From: Camarhynchus parvulus
Taxonomy: Eukaryota; Chordata; Aves; Passeriformes; Thraupidae
Assembly: GCF_901933205.1 (NCBI RefSeq)
Contig: NC_044590.1
Coordinates: 6,773,501-6,837,500, forward strand
DNA: 64,000 bases
Direction of reading: 5' to 3'
Shown: piece by piece, positions 10,864-64,000 of the stretch
Layout: every line of letters starts with the position of its first letter
Numbering within the stretch: the first letter of the stretch is position 1
Made by a program: the position numbers and the translations under genes
The notes under the pieces: model-generated
What the model was told of the DNA's origin: nothing
Database searches by the model: none
The model's input: only the letters and a program-made list of their open reading frames with translations

Positions 10864-13736
10864 GACCGGTCCCTGGGAAAGACCCCTCTTGGGCAAGGGG
10901 AGGTGACAGCGCCGCTCCGTCTCGGCTCCCCCCCTCCGGCTCCATCCCGGCCCCGAGCCCTTCCCGGTCCCCCGCCGCGGCGGCACCGGCTCCGCCTTCG
11001 CCTCCCGGCGCCCTCCCTCGCCCGAGCGCCGCTTTCGCTCTCGTTTCTGCACTTGCCTCTAAAAGCGAAGCTTTCGGAGCAATGAAGTTCGTTTACCTGT
11101 GTGGAGGAAGGAGGCGAGTGGCATTCGCTGTTTTTCAAACCTTCAAGTTTTACAGGGGGTTGGTGGGAAATCGTTTTCTGGCAAGGGGAAAGGCAGGGAA
11201 ATTCCCCTGTGAACGTTCTGTTCCCCGGCTGGAAGCGCCAAAGAACTTCCCAGTAAGAGCAGCTGCCTCCCGCTGGGAGCTTGCCCCGTCAAAGGCAGCC
11301 CCGAGGGGCCGGTTCTGCCTCTGGCTACGGGCACTGAAACCGGCGCTGTGGGCAGCATCGCTCCGGCTCTGCCCAGGGCTCCGGGATCAGACCCCATCCC
11401 ACTCCTCCTCCGAGGGCACTGACCCTGCCAAAACAGCCCCGATCGCCAGTGCTTGGGCACTGCATTCCTAAAGCCGGCTCCGAGCTTCAACCCTCTCCTT
11501 TCAAGAGCGCCGAGGATGACACCACCTCCAGCTGTAACACTAAACACGGGCACCTTTTGTGGCACAACATCCAGCAGCTAAGGAGGTCAGCATTTAAATC
11601 CCTTATAGGTGACAGTGCACTAAGTCTTGGACCCCAAGGATTCAAATGAAAACTGAACTCAGCCTTGCAGGTACAGCCTTGGCAGACCATGTGTTCCAGT
11701 GTCTGCTTCAAGACATGGGACTCCTGCACTTTGTCCTGCTCTATCCCACCAGATTCCCTCTGAACAGACATTGCTGAGCAGTGAAAACCAGAGCAAATGA
11801 TCAGAAAGCAAATGCAAGTCTCTGCAAGGATGCGGGAACCACAGAGATGACCTGAGAGAATGTGGAGGTTTTTCTCCTCAGGAGTCAGCAGCCAGTTCCT
11901 CCTGCAGATCACTGCAGAGAATGAACAATTCTGCATCTGCCTTCTGCCTCTCTCATCCAGCTCTCAGCAACTGGGGCTGCAGATGGAGAATCTCATGGGC
12001 TTTACTCTGAACACTCTTGAAGTTCAGACCTACAAGAGCTGAACACATGATTCACCAAGAAAATCAAACCCAGTTCTCCACTACCCAGAAAGAGAAGGAA
12101 ACCCCAATGGTCAGAAAGAATCCAAAGCTCCTTCCAGTAATGTCAGTTTTTACCCACCTTGGTTAAAGAAAATCCTCTGACTCCAGCAGAAGCCAAGGGG
12201 GGTCAGCACTACAGTCCAGCAGCAGGGTCTGGGCTGCGTTTATTTGCACTTTACACAGATGGGCTGATTTACACAGGCCCCTCTAAAGTGGTTTTTTGTT
12301 TTACTGCTCGTTTATCTGGATCCCCTGTAGCTGTCCAAAGTAATCCTGATGATTTGTAACTCATTTTGACATAACCCCTGAGCCAAGGACTGCCGGGATT
12401 CCTCTTTGTCAGTGTGCATCAGCTCAGTAATTAATCAGCCAATCTCCCAGCTCTGCCCCGGCACTGAGGCACAGCCCCTTGATGTTTTTTTGGGTGAAAC
12501 TCACCACTAGACTGGATCCAATAGAAAGCCCTGCTCTGGGCTCACCCAGCTGGGGAGTTTCAGTGGGATCCCTCTGCCTGAGGCTTGACCACCCAGGAGC
12601 CGCAGAGCGTTTCCTTCTCCACAGGCAGGAGCACAATTTCAGTTTTCTGTCCCTGGATTTCACATGGAACCCACAAGGTGTATGAAACAATTCAGGTGAT
12701 TACATCCTGAATGGCACCTGCTGGCAGTGCCTCTGTCCCAGCCATGTCCCCGCTGGGATGGACACAATGCACTGGGAAACTCCAAGCTCCTCGCTGCACT
12801 GTGATGCCTCATCAACAATTATTTTTGTTGTGAGTTTGATAATGACAAAAATGTGTCAGATGGATGCTCCTAGAGAGGAAAACACCATATTAATGGGACA
12901 GAAAGAGCTTCCCCAGACAACTTCCCCAGATTCCAACAATCTGGTGGAGCAATGACCTTTGATTAATCTTTTTCTGTCTGTTCTTCTGTTGGTCCAACAA
13001 ACCTCCCAGAATGGGTTTATAGGTCACTGCCTGATACCAGAAAGCAGCAACACAACTCACTACTGACTCTGATCAGTGGAGGTAGTAGAGAAATGGAATT
13101 CAGCATCCTATTGCCATGGCTCTGCCTTCACTTCTCCATATAGGGCATTGTTTCCCATCCCAGGGCATCCAGCAGCACCACCTTCTGAAACTACTCTTGC
13201 AAAATAAGGTTTCTCATATTTATAGAAAACTCTGTTGAGCAAAGAAATCCCTTGCTTACCATCAGTAATCACTTTGCCAGCCAGAGACAGGGCTCATCTT
13301 TCCTGATGAAACATTTTGCTTTGCTGATTTTGATCTCTTTTGTGAGTCCTTTCAGTTTTTTGGCGGGAGAAAAAACCAGCAGGAAAGGTTTGTTCAATGA
13401 CACACTACCATGTTCCAGGTCTAGTCATAGCACTGCAAGGCAAGGGCAATCAAAACATTAGTATCTACTTCCTTCATGATCTGTAAGCCATGTGTCATTT
13501 GCTTCTGAAAATCAGCAAGGAGTGTCCAGGATAGGTTCTTGTCCCCCCAATCATTAAATAATTTGCATAGATTCCGATAAGCGCCTAAAGCAATACAGAT
13601 TTTCCTGAAACAGTTTTCTCACTTTCTGTTCTTTATAATTAATTAACTGCCCCTGTCTTTCCTTCCTGTAAATTCAACAAGTTTCCAGATGACAGAACAG
13701 TCCTGACTGCTGGGGATCTTCTTCTTCAAGGTCTCA

Positions 13737-13830
13737 TGCGATCACAGCAGGGTTTGGGTTGAGAGGGACCCAAAGCCCATCCAGTTCTCCCATCTCCAGG
13801 ACCTGTTAGCATCCATCTGTCCTTCCCCAG
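13737..13830 (-). mobile_element. Degraded CR1-like fragment
   Basis: 'gatcacagcagggtttgggttgagagggacccaaagcccatccagttc' is the antisense pattern of a CR1 3' end with many substitutions. Confidence 0.4.
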
Positions 13831-14139
13831 ATACCAACAGCAGGGATTGATTCCCAGATCCACTGCAGTGCAATTCCCAGTGCACCAGAAATCAGCACCA
13901 AACCCAAACCCACCCCAAACCAAACCCATGTGCACTGGGACACTGGTGGGACACTGGCGTGCTTCAGAGCTTGTCTGGAGGGTTCAGCTGGTGAAGGACA
14001 GCGACTGCAAACCTCCTCAGCAATGCAATCCCTCTGCTGAAGAGTAAGAGACGAAGAAATGTTGTTCCCTGGTCAAAGGAATGGAATGTCCTGGGTGAAG
14101 GGAGAGAAAAACCCTCAGCAAGTTTTCCCCTTTGTGTAA

Positions 14140-14572
14140 GAAAGACAAGGAGCTACTGGAGAGGATCCAGCAGAGGCCACAGAGATGATGAAGGGTCTGG
14201 AGCATCTCTGATGAGGAGACACAGCTGAGCCTGGTTAGTCTGGAGAAGGCTCAGAGGGGATCTCATCAATGCACATAAATATCTCCAAAGGGTGCCACTC
14301 TTTTTATGGTGCTCAGCAATAGGACAAGGAGCAACACCCATAAACTAAAAGTCAAGAATTTTCACCTCAACATGGAGAAGAGCTTTCCATGGAGGTGGCA
14401 GAGCACTGGAAGAGCTCCCCAGGGAGTGTGTGGAGTCTCCTTCTCTGGACATTCCAAACCCACCTGGATGCATGCCCTTGTCCCTGCTCCAGGTGACCCC
14501 TCCTTGGCAGGGTTGGACTGGGTGATCCCCAGAGGTCCCTTCCAACCCCAACCATTCTGTGAATCTCTCGAA
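14140..14572 (+). mobile_element. CR1 LINE 3' end, about 430 bp
   Basis: Sense-orientation CR1. It contains 'agctactggagaggatccagcagaggccac', 'ctgatgaggagacacagctgagcctgg', 'gagaaggctcagaggggatct' and the terminal 'gaggtcccttccaaccccaaccattctgtgaatct'. 5'-truncated. Confidence 0.85.
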
Positions 14573-15353
14573 GGCTCTGAGATGTTCTCAGCATTGTTCC
14601 TCTGCCCTGTCTCAGAACAGAGCATCCCTAGGTTGGAACAACTCCAGGAAGAGGCACAGCTTTAAAACTACTTTAGCTGACAGGGGGAAAAGGCAGCATC
14701 ATCATATTTGTCCCTGCCAACCCCTATCCAAGCGTGTGGGGTGATTCAACCCCACAGTACATCTCAAGTATTTCCTTCTGTCTTGCTGGCTCTGGCGGTA
14801 TTTTTGCAGCTCACGGCAGACAATTCCCATCGGCAAACCCGGCCCGAGCCGCGGTGTCAGCGCCGCCGAGCACGCTCAGGGCTGGGCTGTGGCTTCCCTC
14901 CAGTGGCACAAGCAGTCAGCTGCAGCTTCCTGGGACAGACCTTCCCAGGAGAGCAGGCACTGAGCTACCTGCCAAAAAATGACATTTTACTGCTCACTGC
15001 CCCCAGCCTCACTCTAAATATTCTTCTGTTCATTTCTACAACACACCTGTATTTATATAACACTTATATAACACTCATTTCTCCCACTTATATTTGAAAC
15101 ATCCAGGACTTTATCTGCATTATTTATTCCTGTTTTGCTGCACTGAATAGATACATGGCTAGAAGGTAATATTCATCCACAAAGTTAAACATGACAGAAT
15201 ATGATAGCCCAGAGCTACCTCAATTCCTGCCAAAGCCTTTGTTAATTGTCAATGAAGTACAAAAATTTCCATTTCACTGCCAGCAGCTATGAGATTTGAA
15301 GAGAACTGGGTTTGAAATTGGAAACTTTGTTAAAACGCAGCTCACTTTTCAAT

Positions 15354-15376
15354 TTTATTAAGAATAAAATTTTATT
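15354..15376 (-). terminator. RTEL1: Candidate RTEL1 poly(A) signals
   Basis: The minus strand carries AATAAA at 15371-15376 and again at 15354-15359, about 1.03 kb past the RTEL1 stop codon. The first lies in a perfect 14-bp palindrome (15363-15376) that also gives AATAAA on the plus strand. ATTAAA variants occur slightly earlier at 15516-15521 and 15501-15506. Which one is used cannot be told from sequence. Confidence 0.4.
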
Positions 15377-16400
15377 AACATAAAATTTTCCAAATTCTAT
15401 TGATATGAAAATCACCTACAGAGTACAACCTTTCCACTTGCTCCTACCAGGGCCATTAGGACTCAATAGCCAATGTTTTTATAGCTGGTGGGTTGGTTTT
15501 TTTAATTCCTGTTTTTTTAATCTAACCAAATCAAATTTAGACAAAATAGTTTTGTTTTACAGTCTAATTAACAGCAGCTACAGAAGATTTAAAATTGATA
15601 CAATTTCTTAGGTTAACCACGTATATCCACTACTCACAGAGAGTGGAAATACTAAAGAATTTTTTTAACCCATCTAACCTGATTAATTTAAAAGTTTTAA
15701 AACATTTAGATCCTCCTTCTTGGAAAGCAAAACAGGTAACAGAGGCACATGGAAATACCAGCACTGCGTGAAGAATAAAGCCTCCTTAGAAGCATATTCC
15801 CAAACATCCCACCATGGTGGATGATGGAATTAGGCTTTGGGATGCTCAGCAGGTGAGAGGGAGCTTCTGCTCACCATCCACCAGTGGAATTTGTCTGTAA
15901 AAAATGATCCTTTCAGTATCTTCTGCTATTGGAGACAACGGCTGCTGCCAAACCCAGAGAGTGAATGTGAATCACCTCTTCCAGGAACACCAGTGGGGTA
16001 GGGACGGGTAGTCTGGCATCCTCAGCCAGCTCAGTTCCATTGTGGCAGCATTCCTGGGGTTTTTGCATGATCTGGTATTACCTGAAGGGGCCATAAAATG
16101 ACAGCAGCCTCCAGGATATAAAATTTCAGCCTAAGAGTGGCCCCAGGAGAATTCAGGGGATAAAATAAGTAAAAAATTAACTTTCTTAGTTCTAACAGAG
16201 GACAATGTTCTGCTTTGTCTCCTGCAGTGAGACCTTTCAGAACTGACCACCTTTGCTGGAAAATGCTCAGCTCAGAATGCGGAGCCAAGGATCACAGGGG
16301 TTTAAAGGAGCCTCCATCCTGCTCCTGCTCAGCAAGAGCCAGAGCACAGCCACTGCCTTCTGCAGGCACCAAGGGCTTCCTGCCCCTTCTGCGGCTGCCA

Positions 16401-59422
<43,022 letters not shown>

Positions 59423-59496
59423 GGCTCCTTCCCTGAGGTGCCTGCAAGGAAGGGCAGACTGTGCTGACCCTGCTGTGGTGGTGATATCGTGCCAAG

Positions 59497-59760
59497 ACAG
59501 GGCTGAAAGAGACCTGGAAGTTCACCTCATTCAACCCCTGCCATGGGCAGGGACACCTTCCACTAGCCCAGGCTGCCCCAAGCCCCGTCCAACCTGGCCT
59601 TGGACACTTCCAGGGATCCAGGGGCAGCCACAGCTTCTCTGAGCACCCTGTGCCAGAGATGTCACCATCCTCAGAGGGAAGAATTTCTTCCCAATATCGC
59701 ACCCAGTCAGGCTGCAGTGTTCCCCTTTGTCCTGCCAGCCAGGCGCGTGTAAACAGCCTC
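59497..59760 (-). mobile_element. CR1 LINE fragment in the RTEL1 5' region
   Basis: Antisense CR1: 'cctggaagttcacctcattcaacccctgccatgggcaggg' through 'ggcagccacagcttctctgagc' and 'gaagaatttcttcccaatatcgcac'. It lies between the start-codon exon and the G-rich minisatellite. Confidence 0.82.
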
Positions 59761-60075
59761 CCTCCACCATGTCCCCGTGTCTCTGCACCCCCGTGTCTCT
59801 GCATTCCCGGCGGTCCCAGATCCCTGTGGTTCGGGGCTCCCATGTCCCCATACTGCTGTGTTCCCGTGTCCCCGTATTGCTCTGACACTGTGTCCCTGTG
59901 TCCCCGCGCTCCCGGCCGTTCCAGATCCCTGTGCTCCAGGGCTCCCATGTCTCCCTGTCCCCGTATTGCTCCGTCCCCGTATCCCCTCAGCCCCGCGGTC
60001 CCAGATCCCTGCGCTCCGGGGTTCCCGTACCCCCGTGTCCCCACACCGCTGTGTCCCCGCACCCCCGTGTCCCGG
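59761..60075. repeat. G-rich minisatellite (nested VNTR) inside the RTEL1 promoter
   Basis: Three copies of an 85-105 bp unit start near 59806, 59910 and 59991. Each has a CCCAGATCCCTG or CCAGATCCCTG core, then GGGGCTCCCATGTCC-like sequence, and is built from smaller CCCCGTGTC sub-repeats. The RTEL1 sense strand is strongly G-rich. Long open frames here are repeat artefacts. Confidence 0.85.
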
Positions 60076-60086
60076 CGCTCCCCCAC

Positions 60087-60180
60087 CTCCCGCTGCTCCG
60101 TTCGGAATCCCCGCGCCGCTGTCACGTGTCACACACACACGTTTCACGCGTCACTTCCTGCGCGCTCTCTCGCGAGAGCG
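60087..60180 (-). other. RTEL1: Possible RTEL1 noncoding exon 1
   Basis: A leader exon is expected because the start-codon exon has an acceptor upstream of the ATG. The best donor I see on the minus strand in the island is GCGGGAG|GTGGGG at 60086, giving an exon that would end at 60087. The start is unknown and other donors are possible. Confidence 0.3.
60167..60178. promoter_or_regulatory. CTCTCGCGAGAG palindromic promoter motif
   Basis: A 12-bp perfect palindrome containing TCTCGCGAGA, a known core motif of vertebrate CpG-island and bidirectional promoters. Confidence 0.7.
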
Positions 60181-60185
60181 GCGGC

Positions 60186-60199
60186 GTTGCCCCGGTAAC
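60186..60199. promoter_or_regulatory. RFX-type X-box
   Basis: GTTGCC-CC-GGTAAC fits the two half-sites of the RFX consensus (GTNRCC, spacer, RGYAAC). It lies 8 bp from the CTCTCGCGAGAG palindrome. Confidence 0.6.
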
Positions 60200-60760
60200 G
60201 GGCGGGGAAGGCGGTGGCCATGGCGGGCCCGGGCCGGGCGATCCCGGTGGGGGCCGGGCCGGGCGATCCCGGTGGAGGCCGGGCCGGGCTGTCGGGGAGC
60301 GAGCGGGGCTGGTGGTGGCTCGTGAGGGGCCCTCGGCAGGAGCGGCGCAAGCCCGGTGGGGGTTGAGCGCTGCCAGCTGTGAAGGAAGCTGGTTCCGCTC
60401 CCCAGACAGGCCCTGTGGTTCAGCCGGACGGTTCTGCAGCCGCTTCCCCCGGGACGGAGGCCGAGCTTGGGCCCCGGAGAGGCGGAATGTGGCTGTTCGC
60501 TCGCCAAAAGCTGCATTTCCAAGACCTCCCAGCCCTGTAGGGGTCCCCCGCGGCAGGGCCCCCCGAGAGTGGCGTTTGTCCCCGTTTGAAGGGCTCAGGA
60601 CGTGCGACAAGCGCTGCCCTTGGGCAGAGTTCGTGTCCCGGGCCCCGCTGTGCTTTTTGCCGGGCTCTGCTCCCCTTGGGCGGTGCTGCTCGCTGGAGAG
60701 GGCAGAACGCGGCGGGGTTCTTTGTGAAACCTTCGACGTTTGAGGTGGGAGGGTTCTGTG

Positions 60761-63700
60761 GCTTTATGCTGAGCTCCTGCGATAGGAACGGTAATGAATT
60801 CTGACGGGTCTCTTTTGTTAGGGGTGAATGTGCCGCGCCTTTGTTCCCGGCTTTTCTGCAGCGCGGTGCTCCCACCCTTCAGTCCCCTGCCAGTGCATCC
60901 AGGCACATCCGGGAGCGGCTTTGGCATTCCAGGTGCTTAGGCCGTATGACTCTTGAACTGCTCTGGATTCATGGATTACCCACTTTTGTAAGAATCTGGT
61001 TTCAATAAATGCATAGGCATGGCTTACTTGTGTCCCCAAATTTTGTAAAATTGTGTTTCATGCAGCTAGACGAGAGAGAAGGCAGGAAGAAAATACTTTG
61101 TACTCATCTCTGTGGTTTATTGCTGTGTCTCATGCTGTCACTGCATAGATGTAGAACAGGATGTGGCTTCTTTTATTGTAGCTTTAAAATACTTTACTCC
61201 TGGCCAGCTGCACAGCTTGTTCGTGTGCAAAACAGTTCTGATGTTAAAAGGAGCAAACCTTAAACTATGTAAGTTAAGCATTGTGTGGTCTGTTCTGTTC
61301 CCAAACTCGTACCTCCTGTGTCATGATGTCGGGTCAGGGGAGCTCATGGGTGTTGCTGTTTTGGTGGTCAGCCTTTAAATTCCTTGAGCTGAACTTGCTT
61401 GGATCATAAACTGTCTTTAATTGCAGGGAATGAGCTGGAGAACACTGAGTTATTGCCATGGAACTTTGTGTTCTCCACACAAAATTTAATGTCTGGTTTT
61501 GCTCATGTTTCTGACTGTGAAGTCTTTACTGTGATACCAGTCACGCATGATGAAGCTGCAAAAGAAATTACTTTGTGAAATGAGAGTGGGGGATAACTTT
61601 AGAGAACTAAAAATAAATTTCGAGCTCCTCATAAATACATGGAATACTCTGTTGTTGTTATTTCCTGTAAATACATCTTTCCCACATGGAAGAACAATAC
61701 CAGTAGTGTACCAAAGGAGATTATTTTGCCTTATTTCAGTGCTGCTGATAGAAGCAGTGTCACCTGCAGGGAGAGGGGAGCTGGGAGGTGCCCAGCCCGA
61801 GGCAGGAGCGGGCTGTGAGTCAGCAGGTGCCCAGCAGCAGCCATGAGTCAGCACCCGCAGCTCCTGGAGCTGCTCCTCTGCACCAGTGACCTCACCTGAC
61901 CAGGGCTGCAGGCTGCCTCCTCTGAAAACACAACGGAGGAAATGTGCTGTAAGCTTAGAGAGAAAAATGCGTTCCTTGTTGTGGAGGTTTAGTGAAGCTG
62001 CAGTATCTGTTGGGATCAAGACATGATAAATAAAGGTGTTGGTCTCACACTGGGTTGTCATCTTGTGTTTTTCTGCCCAGGATGGATCCTGAGTTCTTAA
62101 AAAGCCACAGTTTGGAGAGGGAGGATTTCAAAACTGAGCAACACAGAGAGTTGTGTGATAGCCCAGCCTGTTCCTGCCAGCCCAGCCAGGAGGAACCAGC
62201 CCATCTCCACTTCTCACTCATTCCTGGGTTTTAAGATCTTGGATAAAGTATTTTTCATTTTCAAGGAAAAGGAAGACCATGTGCAAAATAAAAACCTTGT
62301 GAAAGATGGTCCTTAACCTCTCTGGGGAAGAGGCTGAACCATACCAGCCAGGGGAACATTGTGCTGTGCAGAAGTGCAAAGTGAATAATGGCCATGTTTG
62401 TTCAGAGGCTGCCCAGGCAGGATCTCTCTTTCCAGATGAGGTCCAGGGGAACAGGAACCTTCAGGAATGGGACAAAAGAGCCACAAGGGCCATCTGTGAA
62501 ACTCCTGGGGTTGGCATGAAGGTTATTTACCCCTTTTCAGATAGAGGAGGATTGAGTTGCCATTTGTTGTCTTTCTGAGTCTTTTGTTTTCCCCCCAAAT
62601 TATTGATTTCTTTCAATCCTGATAGTCCAGAGCCTTTCAGTCCATTTACTGCTGGGAAATAACAACACATCTTTCCACCTTGACCCTCCAAATCATTTGC
62701 TCCCTGTTTCTCACACAGTGTATTCCAGTGGGACACATGGCCCTGGCACCTTTAAATCATTCCACACCCTTTCCAAGGAATAAAATGTGTGCTGGATTGA
62801 TGCCAAAAGATCCAGAATGTTGTGAGAGGTAGCCAGACCCTCTTGGGACTGCTGGGAATATCAAAGGCAGAGTTCATCCTGAGCAGAAGGGGGAAATCAC
62901 TCCAGCAGTCAGGTGCCTGGCTTGGCTGCCTTCCTCTGATCATGGCAAAGGTGGTTTTGAAACACACACAAGATAACCTGTCAAATCCTGGAGATTCAAT
63001 CCAAGGAGAAAGTAGAGAGAGTTGAAACTACAAAACAAGGCTTGGACAGAACAGGGAGCAGTTAAAGGTCATTAAAAAATCTTGCAAACAAATTTTGAAA
63101 ATGTGTGGATAGTGTTCATTTTAGTCTGAGTTAGACATTTTCTCCATTTTTCTTCTATGACAATGTTACGACACTGGGAGATTGGGGAAAATTAGGAAAG
63201 TAGAAAATCTTTAGTCTTTCTAACTGAATTTACTGTGGCTTCTACCCCTGAGCAAGCCAGAGCACTGGCAGGTATTCCAACAACCTGTGGTTCTCTGCTG
63301 CAGCTGGAATTGTTTGGGAGTGTCTGCATTGCAGCGTGCCAGGAGATGTGTGGGTTTGGGAGGATTCCTTGCTCCCAAGTGTGTGTGGTGCTCTAAAAGC
63401 ACAGAAGCATTGGCCCCTGGCAATAGCCAAAAATGGAAATGATAGAAATTACAGAAAACAGACAGAAAATTATATGAAAAGAGGTCCTGATGCCTAGGGT
63501 GGGGGAGAAACCAAGAGAATTCTCACTGAAATCGAAAGGCTCCTTTCTGCTCTTTCTTCTCTACTTTTACAGCAGTTTCCACCTCAAACTGCAGCTCCTT
63601 TAGTGCCTCAGTGCTGGTGCAAAAAAAAAAAAAAGAACTAATCCCATGCCTAAAAACCCGCTGGGATCCCTCCTCCCTTTGCTGTTTGCCTAAAGCTGCT

Positions 63701-64000
63701 GCAAGGTGTGGGGTTTGGGTTTCACACCTCAGCCCAGTCAAGCCAGACCCCCGACCTGGCCCTGCAGGTGAGGCTGCCTTGGAATGGCTGGTTTAAAAAA
63801 AAAAAAAATCAATTCTTTTGCTTAATTCTGCTTTCAGCAAGGGAAAAAGCAGTTTAGCCCATCTCGAGCAGACAAGAAAGGGAGGAAGAGGAGGAAAAAA
63901 TCCTCTTTTGCCAGCGCCCGGCTGGGTGTGTCTCGCCCCCCCGCCGTGGGGCTGTGTTCCTGGCAGGCAGGCTCGCCTGGGAGGGATCTGCCGTCAAAGC
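60761..64000. other. Region upstream of RTEL1 with no recognised gene
   Basis: 3.2 kb of unique-looking sequence with A-runs at about 63621-63634 and 63795-63807. In humans STMN3 lies divergently upstream of RTEL1; I could not find its conserved first exons here, so it may begin beyond 64000. A GC-rich stretch resumes after 63910. One exon-like minus-strand segment is listed separately. Confidence 0.5.
63527..63613 (-). other. Unassigned exon-like segment
   Basis: 87 nt (29 codons) bounded by a strong acceptor (a run of 14 T, then GCACCAG|CACTG) and a good donor (GATTTCA|GTGAGA). One frame is open throughout and gives a charged peptide, TEALKELQFEVETAVKVEKK onward. I do not recognise the protein, and no partner exon was found. 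It could be chance. Confidence 0.25.

Larger units (their letters stand above)
10540..11050. promoter_or_regulatory. CpG-rich island at the TNFRSF6B promoter
   Basis: High GC with many CpG dinucleotides (for example around 10801-10860 and 10960-11040), contrasting with the AT-rich intergenic DNA on either side. It covers the TATA box and the first UTR exon. Confidence 0.65.
11051..15353. other. Intergenic region between RTEL1 and TNFRSF6B
   Basis: 4.3 kb without recognisable exons. It holds a degraded CR1-like piece at 13737-13830 and a 430-bp CR1 at 14140-14572. A readthrough transcript joining the two genes would cross it. No strong splice-bounded open segment was seen. Confidence 0.6.
60100..60760. 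promoter_or_regulatory. RTEL1: CpG island and promoter of RTEL1
   Basis: The densest CpG stretch in the window. Near 60120-60200 it contains CACGTG (60123-60128), an ETS site ACTTCCTG (60153-60160), the palindrome CTCTCGCGAGAG (60167-60178) and an X-box. No TATA box is evident, as expected for a housekeeping gene. The island may fire in both directions; no gene was recognised on its plus-strand side. Confidence 0.75.

Noticed and set aside
10531..11052. Minus-strand open frame of 173 codons with a Gly-Trp repeat
   Set aside because: The repeat is the hexamer microsatellite and the remainder is the GC-rich promoter and leader exon.
11082..11471. Plus-strand open frame starting MKFVYLCGG near the TNFRSF6B promoter
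   Set aside because: It faces away from the gene with no homologous product, and the open frame is explained by GC richness.
59898..60743. Plus-strand open frame of 281 codons through the CpG island
   Set aside because: High-GC DNA lacks stop codons by chance; the first third is minisatellite and no domain or splice structure supports it.

Overview
This window is vertebrate genomic DNA, most likely from a bird and plausibly a songbird. The genes are split into many short exons with standard GT-AG introns. About two dozen truncated chicken-repeat-1 (CR1) retrotransposon tails lie in introns and intergenic DNA, and there is one probable retroviral solo LTR. Two promoters sit in CpG-rich, GC-rich islands. 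I see no bacterial or phage features. Species identity is inferred from the repeat content only.

Two protein-coding genes can be reconstructed, both on the minus strand and in tandem. RTEL1 (regulator of telomere elongation helicase 1) runs from about 60.2 kb down to about 15.4 kb. I place 35 coding exons whose phases join without a break into a 1303-residue protein. It has the XPD-like helicase core (Walker A K48, DEAH 250-253, Fe-S cysteines 145/163/172/207), two harmonin-N-like domains, a PIP-box-like motif and a complete C-terminal C4C4 RING. TNFRSF6B (decoy receptor 3) follows at 10.86-4.94 kb, with three coding exons (280 residues), a TATA promoter and two probable 5' UTR exons. The RTEL1-TNFRSF6B tandem is the same arrangement as in humans.

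Layout: 1-4942 holds no gene I recognise; 4943-10863 is TNFRSF6B; 10864-15353 is intergenic with CR1 pieces; 15354-60180 is RTEL1 with its introns; 60100-60760 is the RTEL1 CpG island, with an ETS site, a CTCTCGCGAGAG palindrome and an RFX-type X-box. 60760-64000 has no recognised gene, apart from one unassigned exon-like segment on the minus strand near 63.53-63.61 kb.

The genes are ordinary and well conserved. The interesting parts are in the details: three NAGNAG tandem acceptors in RTEL1; a RING finger split by a 4.3 kb CR1-filled intron with a weak donor; a G-rich minisatellite just inside the RTEL1 promoter; G-rich pentamer and hexamer microsatellites at TNFRSF6B; an in-frame upstream ORF at TNFRSF6B that may be removed by splicing; and a palindrome carrying AATAAA on both strands between the genes. 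I found no convincing undescribed biological system. All exon boundaries were read by eye from homology, frame and splice signals.
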